The position numbers and the translations under genes were made by a program. A stretch of 64,000 nt of DNA from Streptomyces achromogenes (lineage in GTDB: Bacteria > Actinomycetota > Actinomycetes > Streptomycetales > Streptomycetaceae). Of the stretch, positions 17,101 through 26,121 are shown piece by piece. Location: the NCBI RefSeq assembly GCF_030816715.1, contig NZ_JAUSYH010000001.1:3286001-3350000 (forward strand). The letters are read 5' to 3'. The notes beneath the pieces were generated by a model that was not told the origin of the DNA, did not search any database, and worked only from the letters and a program-made list of their open reading frames with translations. Each line of letters begins with the position of its first letter. The first letter of the stretch is position 1.

Positions 17101-17874
17101 CGCGACCTGGCCGAGGGCGGGCACGGCCTGGAGGGCGGGGGTGTAGGCGGCGTTCAGGCGGATCGTGCGCAGCCGCCCGGCGAAGAGCCGGCGGCCCACC
17201 TCGCGGAGCTTCCCGGTCTCCTGCTCCTCCTGCCCGAAGCCCTTCACCACGCGTACGCCGCTGACGGCGCCGTCGACCACGCCGGCCACGGCCGCCGCCT
17301 GGGCCTGGGCGTACCAGGTGGCGGGGTGGAGCTTGGTCCGGCTGCGCTTGGCGATGTACGCGAGGGCGGGCGCGACGGCGAGGGCGACCAGGGTGAGCGG
17401 GAGCGACAGCCACGCCATGATCACCAGGGAGATCAGGAAGAGCAGCAGGTTCCCGATGGTCATGGGGAGCATGAACAGCAGGCCCTGGATCAGCTGGAGG
17501 TCGCTGGTCGCGCGGCCGACGACCTGGCCGGTGGACAGCTCGTCCTGGCGGCGGCCGTCGAGCCGGGTGATCGTCTCGAACATGTCGGTCCGCAGGTCGT
17601 GCTGGACGTCCAGGGCGAGACGTCCGCCGTAGTAGCGGCGGACGTAGGTGGAGACGTAGACGAGGACGGCGGCGCCGAGGAGGGCGCCCGCCCAGGGGGC
17701 CATGTCACGCGAGTGGTCGCCGATGACGTCGTCGATGATCACCTTGGTGACGAGCGGGACCAGCGCCATGACGGCCATGCCGAGCAGCGAGGAGCCGAGG
17801 GCCAGGGCGAGGTCCGCAGGGTGGCGCCGGGCGTATCCCGTCAGCCGTCGTGCCCATCCCCGTTGCTCGCTCAC
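14155..17874 (-). CDS. Fused double ABC exporter (two TMD-NBD halves in one chain)
   Basis: A 1239-residue protein contains two complete half-exporters. Half 1: six-helix transmembrane domain, Walker [10 protein letters not shown], signature LSGGQRQR, Walker [13 protein letters not shown]. An acidic linker follows ([15 protein letters not shown] region). Half 2: transmembrane domain, Walker [10 protein letters not shown], signature LSAGQRQL, Walker [17 protein letters not shown]1 has Asp where the catalytic Glu belongs, so the two ATP sites are probably asymmetric, as in heterodimeric multidrug exporters. The start GTG 17874 has GGAGG before it. It exports drugs or lipids in general terms; the substrate is unknown. 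Confidence 0.9.
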   Translation of the reverse strand: MSEQRGWARRLTGYARRHPADLALALGSSLLGMAVMALVPLVTKVIIDDVIGDHSRDMAPWAGALLGAAVLVYVSTYVRRYYGGRLALDVQHDLRTDMFETITRLDGRRQDELSTGQVVGRATSDLQLIQGLLFMLPMTIGNLLLFLISLVIMAWLSLPLTLVALAVAPALAYIAKRSRTKLHPATWYAQAQAAAVAGVVDGAVSGVRVVKGFGQEEQETGKLREVGRRLFAGRLRTIRLNAAYTPALQAVPALGQVAMLALGGWLAVRGHITLGTFVAFSTYLAQLVGPVRMLAVVLTVGQQARAGTERVLELIDTEPSMKDGAKALPADAPATVEFDDVSFGYDPDRPVLDGLSFEIRPGETLAVVGSSGSGKSTVSLLLPRFYDVTRGAVLIGGHDVRELTLDSLRAAIGLVPEDSFLFSDTIRANIAYGRPDATQEQIEEAARAAQADRFVAELPAGYDTKVGEHGLTLSGGQRQRVALARAILSDPRLLVLDDATSAVDAAVEHEIHEALGQVMRGRTTLLIAHRRSTLGLADRIAVLDAGRLADLGTHEELQERSALYRRLLTDPDELGGVSPGHAQTAAPGEDTSVRDELDAEFDAERGVTPRLWTGDREPKDTALSGTPATPELLAQVEALPPAADTPGVDERQAVRPEASYGLRRLLHGFGAPLLVSLALVATDAGMGLLLPVMIRHGIDQGVSQAALGAVWAASLLALLAVAAQWAAQTGEIRMTGRTGERVLYTLRLKIFAQLQRLGLDYYERELTGRIMTRMTTDVDALSTFLQTGLVTAFVSVVTFFGIMVALLVIDVQLALVVFATLPPLIIATYFFRKASVKAYELARERVSTVNADLQESVSGLRIVQAFRRERDGAARFAERSDSYRRARIRGQWLISIYFPFVQLLSSVAAAAVLIAGAGRIDAATLTTGALVAYLLYIDLFFAPVQQLSQVFDGYQQATVSLGRIQELLREPTSTRSADRPHEVRSLSGEIAFEDVRFRYGTEEEALTGIDLRIPAGQTVAFVGETGAGKSTLVKLVARFYDPTGGRVTVDGRDLRSLDLTSYRHRLGVVPQEAYLFPGTVRDAIAYGRPDASDAEVEAAARAVGAHEMIATLDGGYLHEVAERGRNLSAGQRQLIALARAELVDPDVLLLDEATAALDLATEAQVNQATDRLTGRRTTLVVAHRLTTAARADRVVVMDHGRVVEDGTHDELLALDGRYARLWRTFVGAAEPEEPVSASR

Positions 17875-18029
17875 GCCGGTGCCTCCGCTTCCTCGAACTG
17901 ACCTGATCGCATCTGATCCGCCGGAAGGCACCAACGTCCGGAGGTGCGGATTTCATCCCTCCGCGTGTCTGCGCGTCCATCCTCTCCTCGGCGCACGGGG
18001 CGCGCCTGCGGAGACCACGAACGGTCACC

Positions 18030-18064
18030 GGCCCGTCACCGGGGCATTGCCGCGGTGACGGGCC
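18030..18064 (-). terminator. Terminator downstream of the beta-lactamase-like gene
   Basis: GGCCCGTCACCG (18030-18041) pairs with CGGTGACGGGCC (18053-18064), a 12-bp stem located just past the stop at 18108 on the minus strand. Confidence 0.8.
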
Positions 18065-18107
18065 GAGTGCCCGACGGACGAAATCACGCGCGCGGGCCCG
18101 CTCCCGC

Positions 18108-18962
18108 TCAGGAGGCGGCCAGGTCCTTGTGGACGACCTTGGCGACGCCCTGGATGGTCGCGATGCCGTAGTTCATGGTGCTGTTGCCGTGCGTGAGGAC
18201 GGTCATCACGTAGTCGTGGCCGCCGCCCTTGAACGTGCCGACGCTGTGCACCCGCCAGCCCTGCGTGGCACGCGACAGCCAGCCGTTCTTGACGTGCCAG
18301 GAGACGTTCGCGGGCCGGCCGTACGGGGTGCCCCAGCGCTGCGCGGAGACGACCTTGCCCATCAGGGTGGTGACGTAGGAGCGCGAGGCGTCGGTCAGCA
18401 CCGTGTTGCGGGCGTGGATCAGCTTGAGCAGCTTCTGCTCGTCGGTGACGGTGATCTGGGTCAGACCCCAGTAGTTGTTCGCGCCGGGCTTGGTCTGGGT
18501 CATCTTCGCGGCCGTCAGGAACTTCTTGATCTTCGTCACGCCGAGCTGCTTCCACAGGGTGGAGGTGGAGGCGTTGTCCGACTTGGTGATCATGGCGGTG
18601 GCGAGCGACTTCTCCCGGCTGGTCAGCGTACGGCCGCTCCGCTGGGCGTCCCACAGCAACGCCGCCAGGACGGTCACCTTGACCACGCTGGCCGAGTCGT
18701 AGGCGGTGGAGGCGCGCAGGGTGCAGGTGGTGTTCGTGGTGCGGTCGTAGAGACCCACGGCGATCGTGCCCTTGCGGCCCACCAGCGCGGCGGTGATGTC
18801 CTTCTTCAGCTTGGCGGCGAGAGCGGCCTTGCTCGACGTGCAGGTGACGGTGGGCGTGGCGGCGGAGGCGGGCGCGGCGGTGGCCACGCCGGTGACGAGG
18901 ACGGCGGCGCCGAGCGCCGTTGCGACCAGTCCCCGTCTGCTTCTTGCGGTCCGGTGAGTCAT
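18108..18962 (-). CDS. Secreted serine hydrolase with class A beta-lactamase fold
   Basis: The 284-residue precursor has a signal peptide (RGLVATALGAAVLVTGVATA, cleavage near ASA-AT). The SxxK motif is SVVK (DSASVVKVTVLAALL), the SDN loop is intact (ITKSDNAST), and KNGW stands where KTG is expected. The omega-loop Glu of true class A enzymes (ExxLN) is not visible between SDN and the TQITVTDEQ segment. It is therefore more likely a cell-wall or unknown serine hydrolase than an active beta-lactamase (inference). ATG 18962 is chosen because it leaves a normal signal peptide. Confidence 0.8.
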   Translation of the reverse strand: MTHRTARSRRGLVATALGAAVLVTGVATAAPASAATPTVTCTSSKAALAAKLKKDITAALVGRKGTIAVGLYDRTTNTTCTLRASTAYDSASVVKVTVLAALLWDAQRSGRTLTSREKSLATAMITKSDNASTSTLWKQLGVTKIKKFLTAAKMTQTKPGANNYWGLTQITVTDEQKLLKLIHARNTVLTDASRSYVTTLMGKVVSAQRWGTPYGRPANVSWHVKNGWLSRATQGWRVHSVGTFKGGGHDYVMTVLTHGNSTMNYGIATIQGVAKVVHKDLAAS

Positions 18963-19174
18963 GACACGTTGACTCACACATCTGACCGATAGTTGTACTC
19001 CCGTTCGACGCGCGGGAGTTCGTGACACGTCCGTCGCAGGACGGACACACAGCGCGCACCACGCGGGGAAGTTCGCGCCGCGGCGGAGGCGCTCTCACCG
19101 GTTTCTCAGCCGGCCACAGCTGGTCCCCAGGTGGAGCACAGCCCTCGCTCATCGGCCGTGCGCATCGTGCAGTG

Positions 19175-21502
19175 GTGACATCTGCCACCGATCCCCTGCC
19201 CCACCCGACCGTGACTCCCGCCGGGTCCCCCGCCGCGTCCCCGGACCGGTCGCCGCCGGCCGCCTCCGGAACGGTTCCGCCGGCGCCCCCGCCGGAGAAG
19301 GCGCCCCGCTGGTCGCTGCCCGCGCTGATCGCGATCCTGGTCCTGGCGGGGGTGCTCTACGGCTGGAACCTGTCCGGCGACAGCCTCAACAGCTTCTACA
19401 GCGCCGCCGTCTACAGCGGCACGCAGAGCTGGAAGGCGTGGTTCTTCGGCTCGCTCGACGCCGGGAACTTCCTCACCGTCGACAAACCGCCGTTCGCCCT
19501 CATGGTCATGGGCCTGTCCTGCCGGGTCCTCGGCTTCGGCACCTGGCAGATGACGGCCCCGGAGATCGCGGCGGCGCTGGGCACGATCTGGATCCTGCAC
19601 TCCTCGGTGAAGCGGGCGTTCGGGCATGTCGCGGCGGCCGTCGCGGCGCTGGTGCTCGCGCTGACGCCCATCACCGTCGCCATCAACCGCGACAACAACC
19701 CCGACACGATCCTCGTCCTGCTGATGGTGGCGGGCGCCGCGCTCGCCCTGCGCGCCGTGCGCGACGACAGGCTGCTGCCGCTCATCGGCTCCGCGGTCTG
19801 CTTCGGCCTCGCCTTCAACACCAAGATGCTCCAGGGCTACATCGCCCTGCCCGCCGTCTTCGCCGTGTACCTGTACGCGTCGAGGCTCGGATGGCGCAGG
19901 AAGGCCGTCAACCTGACGCTGGCCGCCGTGGCACTGGCCGTCTCGAGCTTCTGGTGGGCGACGGCCGTCTCGCTCGTGCCGGCCGACGACCGCCCGTACA
20001 TCGGCGGTTCGACCGACGGCAGCGCCTGGGACCTGATCATGGGCTACAACGGCCTCGGCCGGGTCCTCGGCGGCGAGGGCAACGGCGGGGGCGGCGGGGG
20101 CGGGGGCGGCACCTTCGCCGGGACCGCGGGCATCGGCCGGATGTTCAACGACGTCCTCGGCGGCCAGATCTCCTGGCTGATCCCCTTCGCGGGCGTCGCG
20201 CTCGTCGGCGGCCTGGTGCGGTGCGGCCGGGCCCCGCGCACCGACGCGACCCGTGCCGCGCTGGTGATGTGGGGCGGCTGGCTCGTGCTGCACTACCTGA
20301 CCTTCGCCATGGCCGAGGGCACCATGCACCCGTACTACACGACCGCGCTGGCCCCGGGCATCGCGGCGCTGTGCGGGGGCGGCGGCGTCCTGCTGTGGCG
20401 CGCCTTCCGCGGCGGCGACGCGCGCTGGTCGTGGGTGCTGCCCTCGGGGCTCGCGATCACCGGCGTCTGGGCGATCGTGCTGCTGCGGCGGGCCACCGGC
20501 TGGAACACCTGGCTCTGGCCGGCGGTGGGCGTGGTCATGGTCCTCGCGCTCGTGGGCCTGTTCGTCCTGCGGTCCGCGAACTCGGGCACGAGGCTCCGGC
20601 TGCTGGGGGTGTCCGTCGTGGCGGCGCTCGTGGCGGCCCTCGCGGGTCCGACGGCGTACGCCGCCTCGCCCGCCTTCGGCGCCTCCGGCGGCATGATGGG
20701 CGGCACCAACCCGACCGCGGGCCCCTCCACCGGCGGCGGCATGGGCGGTCCCGGCGGCGGCCGGGGCGGCTTCGGCGGCGGCGACGGCGGGGGGCCGGGC
20801 GGCCAACTGCCGGGCGGCACACAGCAGGGCGGCCAGGCCGGCGGCGAGGCACCCGGCGGCGGCAACGGCCAGATGACGCCGGGCGGCGGCACCGGCGAAC
20901 TCCCGCAGGGCGGCGACGCGAGCGGCGCACCGGGCCGGCAGGACGGCCGACAGGGCGGCACCGAAGGGGAGTCCCCCGGCGGCTCACAGGGCGGCGCGAA
21001 CGGCACGGCACCGGGCGGCACGGCGGGCGGTGCGCCCGGCGGCATGGGCGCAGGCATGGGCGGAGGAGGTGGCACGGGCGGCGCCGACAGCGGGCTGGTC
21101 TCGTACCTGGAGAAGCACCGGGACGGCGCCACCTGGCTGATCGCGGTGTCCAACTCGCAGAGCGCGGGTCAACTGATCCTGCGCACCGGCAAGCCCGTCA
21201 TCTCGATGTTCGGCTTCACCGGCTCCGACAACGCGATGACCCTGCCCCGGCTCAAGGAACTGGTGAAGAAGGGCGAGCTGCACTACATCCAGCTCGGCGG
21301 CGGTGGCGGCCCCGGCGGCGGCAACAACAGCCTGCTGGCCGAGATCACCGCGTGGGTGCAGAAGAACGGCACGGCGGTGCAGGCGAGCGAGTACGGCGCG
21401 ACGTCGCCCTCCGAGGCCGGTTCCGAGGCCGGCACCTCCACCACGTCCACCACGTCCACCACCTCCACCGTCTACCGGCTGGACGCCTCCGACGTGGGCT
21501 GA
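19175..21502 (+). CDS. GT39/ArnT-like membrane glycosyltransferase with Gly-rich insert
   Basis: The 775-residue polytopic protein resembles the PMT/ArnT (glycosyltransferase 39) family. After a Pro-rich cytoplasmic start come a first helix (LPALIAILVLAGVLYGW) and the conserved extracellular loop WKAWFFGSLDAGNFLTVDKPPF (acidic residues). About ten more helices follow. It would transfer a lipid-linked sugar to protein or cell-wall acceptors. A low-complexity stretch of about 130 residues rich in GG, GM and GQ (about 20690-21090) separates the helices from a conserved soluble C-terminal domain (ATWLIAVSNSQSAG onward). GTG 19175 is taken as start; the adjacent GTG 19172 is equally possible. Confidence 0.82.
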   Translation: MTSATDPLPHPTVTPAGSPAASPDRSPPAASGTVPPAPPPEKAPRWSLPALIAILVLAGVLYGWNLSGDSLNSFYSAAVYSGTQSWKAWFFGSLDAGNFLTVDKPPFALMVMGLSCRVLGFGTWQMTAPEIAAALGTIWILHSSVKRAFGHVAAAVAALVLALTPITVAINRDNNPDTILVLLMVAGAALALRAVRDDRLLPLIGSAVCFGLAFNTKMLQGYIALPAVFAVYLYASRLGWRRKAVNLTLAAVALAVSSFWWATAVSLVPADDRPYIGGSTDGSAWDLIMGYNGLGRVLGGEGNGGGGGGGGGTFAGTAGIGRMFNDVLGGQISWLIPFAGVALVGGLVRCGRAPRTDATRAALVMWGGWLVLHYLTFAMAEGTMHPYYTTALAPGIAALCGGGGVLLWRAFRGGDARWSWVLPSGLAITGVWAIVLLRRATGWNTWLWPAVGVVMVLALVGLFVLRSANSGTRLRLLGVSVVAALVAALAGPTAYAASPAFGASGGMMGGTNPTAGPSTGGGMGGPGGGRGGFGGGDGGGPGGQLPGGTQQGGQAGGEAPGGGNGQMTPGGGTGELPQGGDASGAPGRQDGRQGGTEGESPGGSQGGANGTAPGGTAGGAPGGMGAGMGGGGGTGGADSGLVSYLEKHRDGATWLIAVSNSQSAGQLILRTGKPVISMFGFTGSDNAMTLPRLKELVKKGELHYIQLGGGGGPGGGNNSLLAEITAWVQKNGTAVQASEYGATSPSEAGSEAGTSTTSTTSTTSTVYRLDASDVG
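20690..21090 (+). repeat. Glycine-rich low-complexity coding segment
   Basis: Repeated GGC codons give runs such as GGGMGGPGGGRGGFGGGDGG and PGGTAGGAPGG inside the GT39-type gene. It is non-globular and probably lies outside the membrane. Confidence 0.85.
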
Positions 21503-21520
21503 GCTGACGGGCACATCCCC

Positions 21521-21552
21521 AACGGCCTCCGACTCTCCCGTCGGAGGCCGTT
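21521..21552 (+). terminator. Terminator of the GT39-type gene
   Basis: AACGGCCTCCGAC (21521-21533) pairs with GTCGGAGGCCGTT (21540-21552), a perfect 13-bp stem with a 6-nt loop, 19 bases after the stop. Confidence 0.9.
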
Positions 21553-21697
21553 TGCGCACGTCAACTCGCGTAGACAAAGGGCAGTTTGCCGGTTCTCGTC
21601 ATCTGAAAGACATGTCAGATTCATTGCCATGGCCGCATGTGCATGTCACTCTCCCGATTGCCGCCTTCAATCAACCCGCGTAGATCGGACACCCCAC

Positions 21698-22504
21698 ATG
21701 CTGGCGACACGCATACGCCGATGGAAGTCGGTGGCGCTTGCCACCACTGCCGTCCTGGTCGGCATCACCGCCCCCACGCTCACCGCGTCCCCCGCCGCGG
21801 CGACCACGACGGCCTACGACTCGACGTACTACAAGAACGCGGTCGGCAAGACGGGCACGAGCCTGAAATCCTCCCTGCACACGATCATCAGCGCCAACGT
21901 CTCGAAGATCTCGTACTCCGCGGTCTGGAACGCCCTGAAGGTCACCGACCAGGACCCGAACAACAGCAGCAACGTGATCCTGCTGTACAGCGGCGTCTCA
22001 CGCAGCAAGTCCCTCAACGGGGGCGACGTCGGGGACTGGAACCGCGAGCACGTCTGGGCCAAGTCGCACGGCGACTTCGGCGAGGTGACCGGTCCCGGCA
22101 CGGACCTGCACCACCTGCGTCCGGCGGACGTGACGGTCAACAGCATCCGCGGCAACAAGGACTTCGACAACGGCGGCAGCACCGTCTCGGGCGGCGGAGG
22201 CAGCCTCACCGACTCCGACTCCTTCGAGCCGCGTGACGCCGACAAGGGCGATGTGGCCCGCATGATCCTCTACATGGCGGTCCGCTACGACGGCGGCGAC
22301 GGCTTCGCCGACCTGGAGCCCAACGAGAAGGTCAACAACGGCAGCAACCCGTACATCGGCAAGCTCTCCGTGCTCAAGCAGTGGAACGACGAGGACCCGC
22401 CGAGCGCCTTCGAGGAGAAGCGCAACCAGACCATCTACGACACCTACCAGCACAACCGCAACCCGTTCATCGACCACCCGGAGTGGGTCGAGGCGATCTG
22501 GTAG
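21698..22504 (+). CDS. Secreted endonuclease I-type nuclease
   Basis: The 268-residue precursor has a signal peptide (SVALATTAVLVGITAPTLTA, cleavage near AAA-TT). The endonuclease I/NucM beta-beta-alpha-metal core follows: DWNREHVWAKSHGDF (catalytic His in NREHVW) and GTDLHHLRPADVTVNSIRGN (metal-binding region), ending in HPEWVEAIW. Such enzymes degrade extracellular DNA nonspecifically using Mg. ATG 21698 directly precedes a basic signal-peptide N-region; an upstream in-frame start at 21629 would add an implausible Cys-rich leader. Confidence 0.88.
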   Translation: MLATRIRRWKSVALATTAVLVGITAPTLTASPAAATTTAYDSTYYKNAVGKTGTSLKSSLHTIISANVSKISYSAVWNALKVTDQDPNNSSNVILLYSGVSRSKSLNGGDVGDWNREHVWAKSHGDFGEVTGPGTDLHHLRPADVTVNSIRGNKDFDNGGSTVSGGGGSLTDSDSFEPRDADKGDVARMILYMAVRYDGGDGFADLEPNEKVNNGSNPYIGKLSVLKQWNDEDPPSAFEEKRNQTIYDTYQHNRNPFIDHPEWVEAIW

Positions 22505-22530
22505 GACCGCGGGACGAACGCGCGGAGGGG

Positions 22531-22562
22531 CTGAACCTCCCTTGACGACCAGGGAGGTTCAG
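22531..22562. terminator. Bidirectional terminator between nuclease and DinB-type genes
   Basis: CTGAACCTCCCT (22531-22542) pairs with AGGGAGGTTCAG (22551-22562), loop 8 nt. The stem reaches into the stop codon of the convergent minus-strand gene. Confidence 0.88.
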
Positions 22563-23269
22563 TCCCTTTCGGCGTCCTCGCGGGGCTCCCCGTGCCAGCG
22601 CCACCGGGTGAGACGCGCGCGCCCGGGTACCTCACCCCGGCCGGTCGCCCACAGCAGGGTGGGCCACGGGCCGGTGTCGGTCGGGGCGTCCGGGAAGAGC
22701 CGCGCCAGCACCCGTTCGCACAGCCCGGCGTCCGGCTCCCACCGCACCCCGAGCCCCTCGGCGACGTCGTGCAGGTGCACCAGCGTCTCGACGACGCCCA
22801 TGGCGGCGAAGCCCTCGGGGTCGGAGGCGCCGAAGACATGGTGCGACCTGACGTCCGGCGCGGCGGTGCGCACCATGGCCGTCAGCAGAGCGCCGCTCGC
22901 CTCCAGCACCTGCACTAGTCCGGCGGCTCCGGCGGCGCGGTCGGCGAAGACGACGTTGGCCGGTCCGCCGGGCCTTTGCGGGCTCCAGACGAAGGGCACG
23001 TCCCGGTCCGACGGCGGCTGCTCGGGCCCCAGTTGGGCGGCATAGGCGAAGAGATCGTCGGCGAGGTGCTCGACGGTCTCCCAGCAACTCCACTCCAGGG
23101 AACCGGCCCTGACGTCCCAGTCGGCCTCCCGCGCCCCGCGCAGCACGGCCGCCGCCGCGCGGACCGCGTCCCGCACGTCGTCAGCGGTGACAGGGCCGGG
23201 CTGGGCGCCGGGGCGGATGCCGGGACCGGGGCGGATGCCGGGACCGGGTGATCCGGGTGTTTCAGACAT
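22559..23269 (-). CDS. Mycothiol-dependent maleylpyruvate isomerase-like (DinB-fold) protein
   Basis: This 236-residue protein resembles actinobacterial DinB/maleylpyruvate isomerase N-terminal-domain proteins: LEWSCWETVEHLADDLFAYAAQL (His in the first metal-binding helix) and MGVVETLVHLHDVAEGLG (HxxD/H helices). These commonly bind a divalent metal and use mycothiol as cofactor; the substrate is unknown. The N-terminus carries a repeated PGPGIRPGPGIRPG encoded by an imperfect 18-bp DNA repeat. Its ATG 23269 is 12 bases after the stop of the ThDP enzyme gene, so it is probably the third gene of the speB operon. Confidence 0.75.
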   Translation of the reverse strand: MSETPGSPGPGIRPGPGIRPGAQPGPVTADDVRDAVRAAAAVLRGAREADWDVRAGSLEWSCWETVEHLADDLFAYAAQLGPEQPPSDRDVPFVWSPQRPGGPANVVFADRAAGAAGLVQVLEASGALLTAMVRTAAPDVRSHHVFGASDPEGFAAMGVVETLVHLHDVAEGLGVRWEPDAGLCERVLARLFPDAPTDTGPWPTLLWATGRGEVPGRARLTRWRWHGEPREDAERD

Positions 23270-23281
23270 GCCGGGACGGTA

Positions 23282-24982
23282 TCAACGGCCGTCGCCGGTC
23301 CCAGTGTGCGTCGGCGCGAACATGCGCAGCACCGTCGGGAGCACGACCACCGACGGGCCGGGGTCGGACAGGGCCTTCGCCAGGTCGGCCGCCAGGGTGT
23401 CCGGGGACGTCCGCACGCCTGGGACGCCGAAGGACTTTGCCAGTGCCACGTAGTCCGGGCGGGTCAGCTCGGTGCCGGCAGCCGCGCCGAAGGAGTCCGT
23501 CATGTACTCGCGCAGGATGCCGTAGCCGCCGTCGTCGACGATCAGCCAGGTGACGTTCAGGTCGTGCTGGCGGGCCGTGGCCAGCTCGGCGGCCGAGTAC
23601 AGGGCGCCGCCGTCACCCGACACCGCGAGCACCGGCCGGGTCGGGTCGGCCACCGCCGCGCCCAGCGCCGCGGGGAAGGCATAGCCGAGACCGCCGGCGC
23701 CCTGCGCGGAGTGCAGGCGGTTGGGGCCCTTGGCGTCGAACGCCGACCAGGCCCAGTAGGCGAGGATCGTCATGTCCCAGAAGGACGGGGAGTCGGACGG
23801 CAGCGCCCTGCGCACCGACGCCAGCACCTCCTGCTCCAGGGTGAGGTCCTGGGCGGCGATGCGGTCGGCGACCTTCGCGAGCAGGTCCCGTACCCGGTCG
23901 GGCGCGGTCTCGTCCTGCCGGGTCTGCACCGTCTCCAGGAGCGCCTGCAACGCGAGGCGGGCGTCCGCGTGGATGCCCAGCGCCGGGTGGTTGGACTCCA
24001 GTTTGCCGAGGTCGGCCTCGATCTGGACGACGCGGCCCCGGGGCTTGAACGTGTGGTAGTTCGACGACAGTTCGCCGAGACCAGAGCCGACCACCAGCAG
24101 GACGTCCGCGTCCTCCAGGAAGTCCGTGGTGTGGCGGTCCTCCAGCCATGACTGGAGGGAGAGGGGGTGGGTCCAGGGGAAGGCGCCCTTGCCGCCCGGG
24201 GTGGTGACGACCGGCGCGTCGAGCCGCTCCGCGAGCTGTCGGAGTTTGCCCGACGCGTCCGCCCGCACCACTCCGCCGCCGGCGATGATCGCCGGGCGCT
24301 CGGCACGCGACAGCAGGTCGGCGGCCAGGGCGGTCAGTTCGGGGCGTGGCGGCAGTTCGTCGGGGAACGCGTCGCCGCCCGTCACGACCGGGATCGACGT
24401 CGGTGCCAGCAGCACGTCCTGCGGGATCTCCACCCACACCGGGCCGTGCGGGACCGTCAGCGCGGACTTCCAGGCCGCCTCGATCGCCGACGGGATCTGC
24501 GACGCCGTGCGGGCCTGGTGGACGGACTTCACGACGCCCCTGAACGAGGCCGCCTGGTCCGGGAGTTCGTGCAGATAGCCGCGCCGGCCGCCGCCCAGTC
24601 CGGCCGTCGGGACCTGGCTGCTGATCGCCAGGACCGGGGCGGAGGCCGCCGCGGCCTCGTGGAGCGCGGCGAGGGAGGTGAGCGCGCCCGGGCCCGTCGA
24701 CAGCAGCAGCGGGGCCGCCTCCCCGGTGATCCGGCCGTACGCGTCCGCCGCGAACCCCGCGTTGTTCTCCATCCGCAGCCCGACGTAACGCAGCGAGGAG
24801 CGGCGCAGGGCGTCGAAGACGGCGAGCGCGTGCTGGCCGGGCAGGCCGAACACCGTCGTCGCGCCGAGCCCGGCCAGGGTCTCCACGACCAGGTCTCCGC
24901 CGGTGCGGCCGGGGGGAGGGTTCAGTGCGGCCTCCGTCTGCGCGGCGGTCGGGCGGAGCACCAGGTCGTGGTCGTGGGTCAC
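23282..24982 (-). CDS. Thiamine pyrophosphate-dependent enzyme, acetolactate synthase-like
   Basis: A 566-residue ThDP enzyme with three classic domains. The PYR domain has the activating Glu in [16 protein letters not shown]. The central domain contains [15 protein letters not shown]. The PP domain has the Mg/ThDP motif [20 protein letters not shown] ending at [12 protein letters not shown]. It probably decarboxylates a 2-keto acid; being coupled to speB, a keto acid from guanidino or arginine catabolism is possible (inference), rather than branched-chain amino acid synthesis. GTG 24982 overlaps the speB stop (GTGA), giving translational coupling. Confidence 0.85.
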   Translation of the reverse strand: MTHDHDLVLRPTAAQTEAALNPPPGRTGGDLVVETLAGLGATTVFGLPGQHALAVFDALRRSSLRYVGLRMENNAGFAADAYGRITGEAAPLLLSTGPGALTSLAALHEAAAASAPVLAISSQVPTAGLGGGRRGYLHELPDQAASFRGVVKSVHQARTASQIPSAIEAAWKSALTVPHGPVWVEIPQDVLLAPTSIPVVTGGDAFPDELPPRPELTALAADLLSRAERPAIIAGGGVVRADASGKLRQLAERLDAPVVTTPGGKGAFPWTHPLSLQSWLEDRHTTDFLEDADVLLVVGSGLGELSSNYHTFKPRGRVVQIEADLGKLESNHPALGIHADARLALQALLETVQTRQDETAPDRVRDLLAKVADRIAAQDLTLEQEVLASVRRALPSDSPSFWDMTILAYWAWSAFDAKGPNRLHSAQGAGGLGYAFPAALGAAVADPTRPVLAVSGDGGALYSAAELATARQHDLNVTWLIVDDGGYGILREYMTDSFGAAAGTELTRPDYVALAKSFGVPGVRTSPDTLAADLAKALSDPGPSVVVLPTVLRMFAPTHTGTGDGR

Positions 24983-25959
24983 TTGCCCTCGTTCTCCTTG
25001 CGGGCCTCGGCGATCTGGCGGGACATGATCGTGGTCAGTTCGTACGCCGTGTGGGACGCGGCCACCGACGTGATCTCCGCGTGATCGTACGCGGGGGCCA
25101 CCTCGACGACGTCCGCCGAGACCAGGTGGCAGGAGGCCAGGCCGCGCAGGATCTCCAGGAGCTCGCGGGAGGTCATGCCGCCCGCCTCCGGGGTGCCGGT
25201 GCCGGGCGCGTGCGCCGGGTCGAGGCAGTCGATGTCGATGGAGATGTAGAGCGGGCGGTCGCCGATGCGCTGCCGCAGCTGGTCGGCGATCTCGTCGGCG
25301 CCGCGCCGGTAGACGTCCGCCGACGTGACGATGCCGAAGCCCATCTTCTCGTCGTCGGTGAGGTCCTGCTTGCCGTACAGGGGGCCGCGGGTGCCGACGT
25401 GGGACAGCGCCTCGGTGTCGAGGACGCCCTCCTCCACGGCCCGGCGGAACGGCGTGCCGTGCGTGTACTCCGCGCCGAAGTAGGTGTCCCAGGTGTCGAG
25501 GTGGGCGTCGAAGTGGAGCAGGGCCACGGGACCGTGCTTCTTCGCGACCGAGCGCAGCAGCGGGAGCGCGATGGTGTGGTCGCCGCCCAGGGTCATCAGG
25601 CGGGCGCCGGTGCCCAGCAGGTCGTCGGCGGCCGCCTCGATCGTCTCCACGGCCTCGTGGATGTCGAACGGGTTCACCGCGATGTCGCCGCCGTCCGCGA
25701 CCTGGGCGAGGGCGAACGGGGAGGCGTCCTGCGCCGGGTTGTACGGCCGCAGCAGCCGGGACGCCTCACGGATCGCGTTGCCGCCGAAGCGGGCGCCGGG
25801 CCGGTAGGAGACGCCCGAGTCGAACGGCACGCCCACGACGGCGACGTCGGCGCGGCCGACCTCGTCGAGGCGGGGCAGCCGGGCGAAGGTCGCGGGCCCG
25901 GCGTAGCGCGGGATGCGGGAGGAGTCGACGGGGCCGCGGGGCGTCTCGTTGCCGTCCAT
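24979..25959 (-). CDS. speB: Agmatinase/ureohydrolase family enzyme
   Basis: The 326-residue protein has all ureohydrolase Mn-binding motifs: [30 protein letters not shown] and [20 protein letters not shown], where the His and Asp residues bind the binuclear Mn centre. It hydrolyses a guanidino compound (agmatine, or guanidinobutyrate-type substrates) to an amine plus urea; the exact substrate cannot be read from sequence. ATG 25959 follows a moderate ribosome site. First gene of a three-gene minus-strand operon, divergent from a PucR regulator that may control it. Confidence 0.9.
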   Translation of the reverse strand: MDGNETPRGPVDSSRIPRYAGPATFARLPRLDEVGRADVAVVGVPFDSGVSYRPGARFGGNAIREASRLLRPYNPAQDASPFALAQVADGGDIAVNPFDIHEAVETIEAAADDLLGTGARLMTLGGDHTIALPLLRSVAKKHGPVALLHFDAHLDTWDTYFGAEYTHGTPFRRAVEEGVLDTEALSHVGTRGPLYGKQDLTDDEKMGFGIVTSADVYRRGADEIADQLRQRIGDRPLYISIDIDCLDPAHAPGTGTPEAGGMTSRELLEILRGLASCHLVSADVVEVAPAYDHAEITSVAASHTAYELTTIMSRQIAEARKENEGK

Positions 25960-26121
25960 GGTCGTATGCCTTCTTTCTCACGCTTCGCCGCGTATGCACT
26001 GCTTCTCGTCCGACCCTACGGGGGTCGGACCGGGGGTCTCCCGTCGACCCTAGGCAGCCGGACGGCGGCTGCGAAGTGTACGTTTCCTCCATCGACGGGC
26101 CCTGGAGTGGAGGAAACGCAC

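Noticed and set aside
14134..17901. Long plus-strand frame opposite the ABC exporter
   Set aside because: A composition artefact antisense to a gene with unmistakable Walker and signature motifs.
21629..21697. Longer start for the secreted endonuclease
   Set aside because: It would place a Cys-rich, non-signal leader before a normal signal peptide; ATG 21698 is better.
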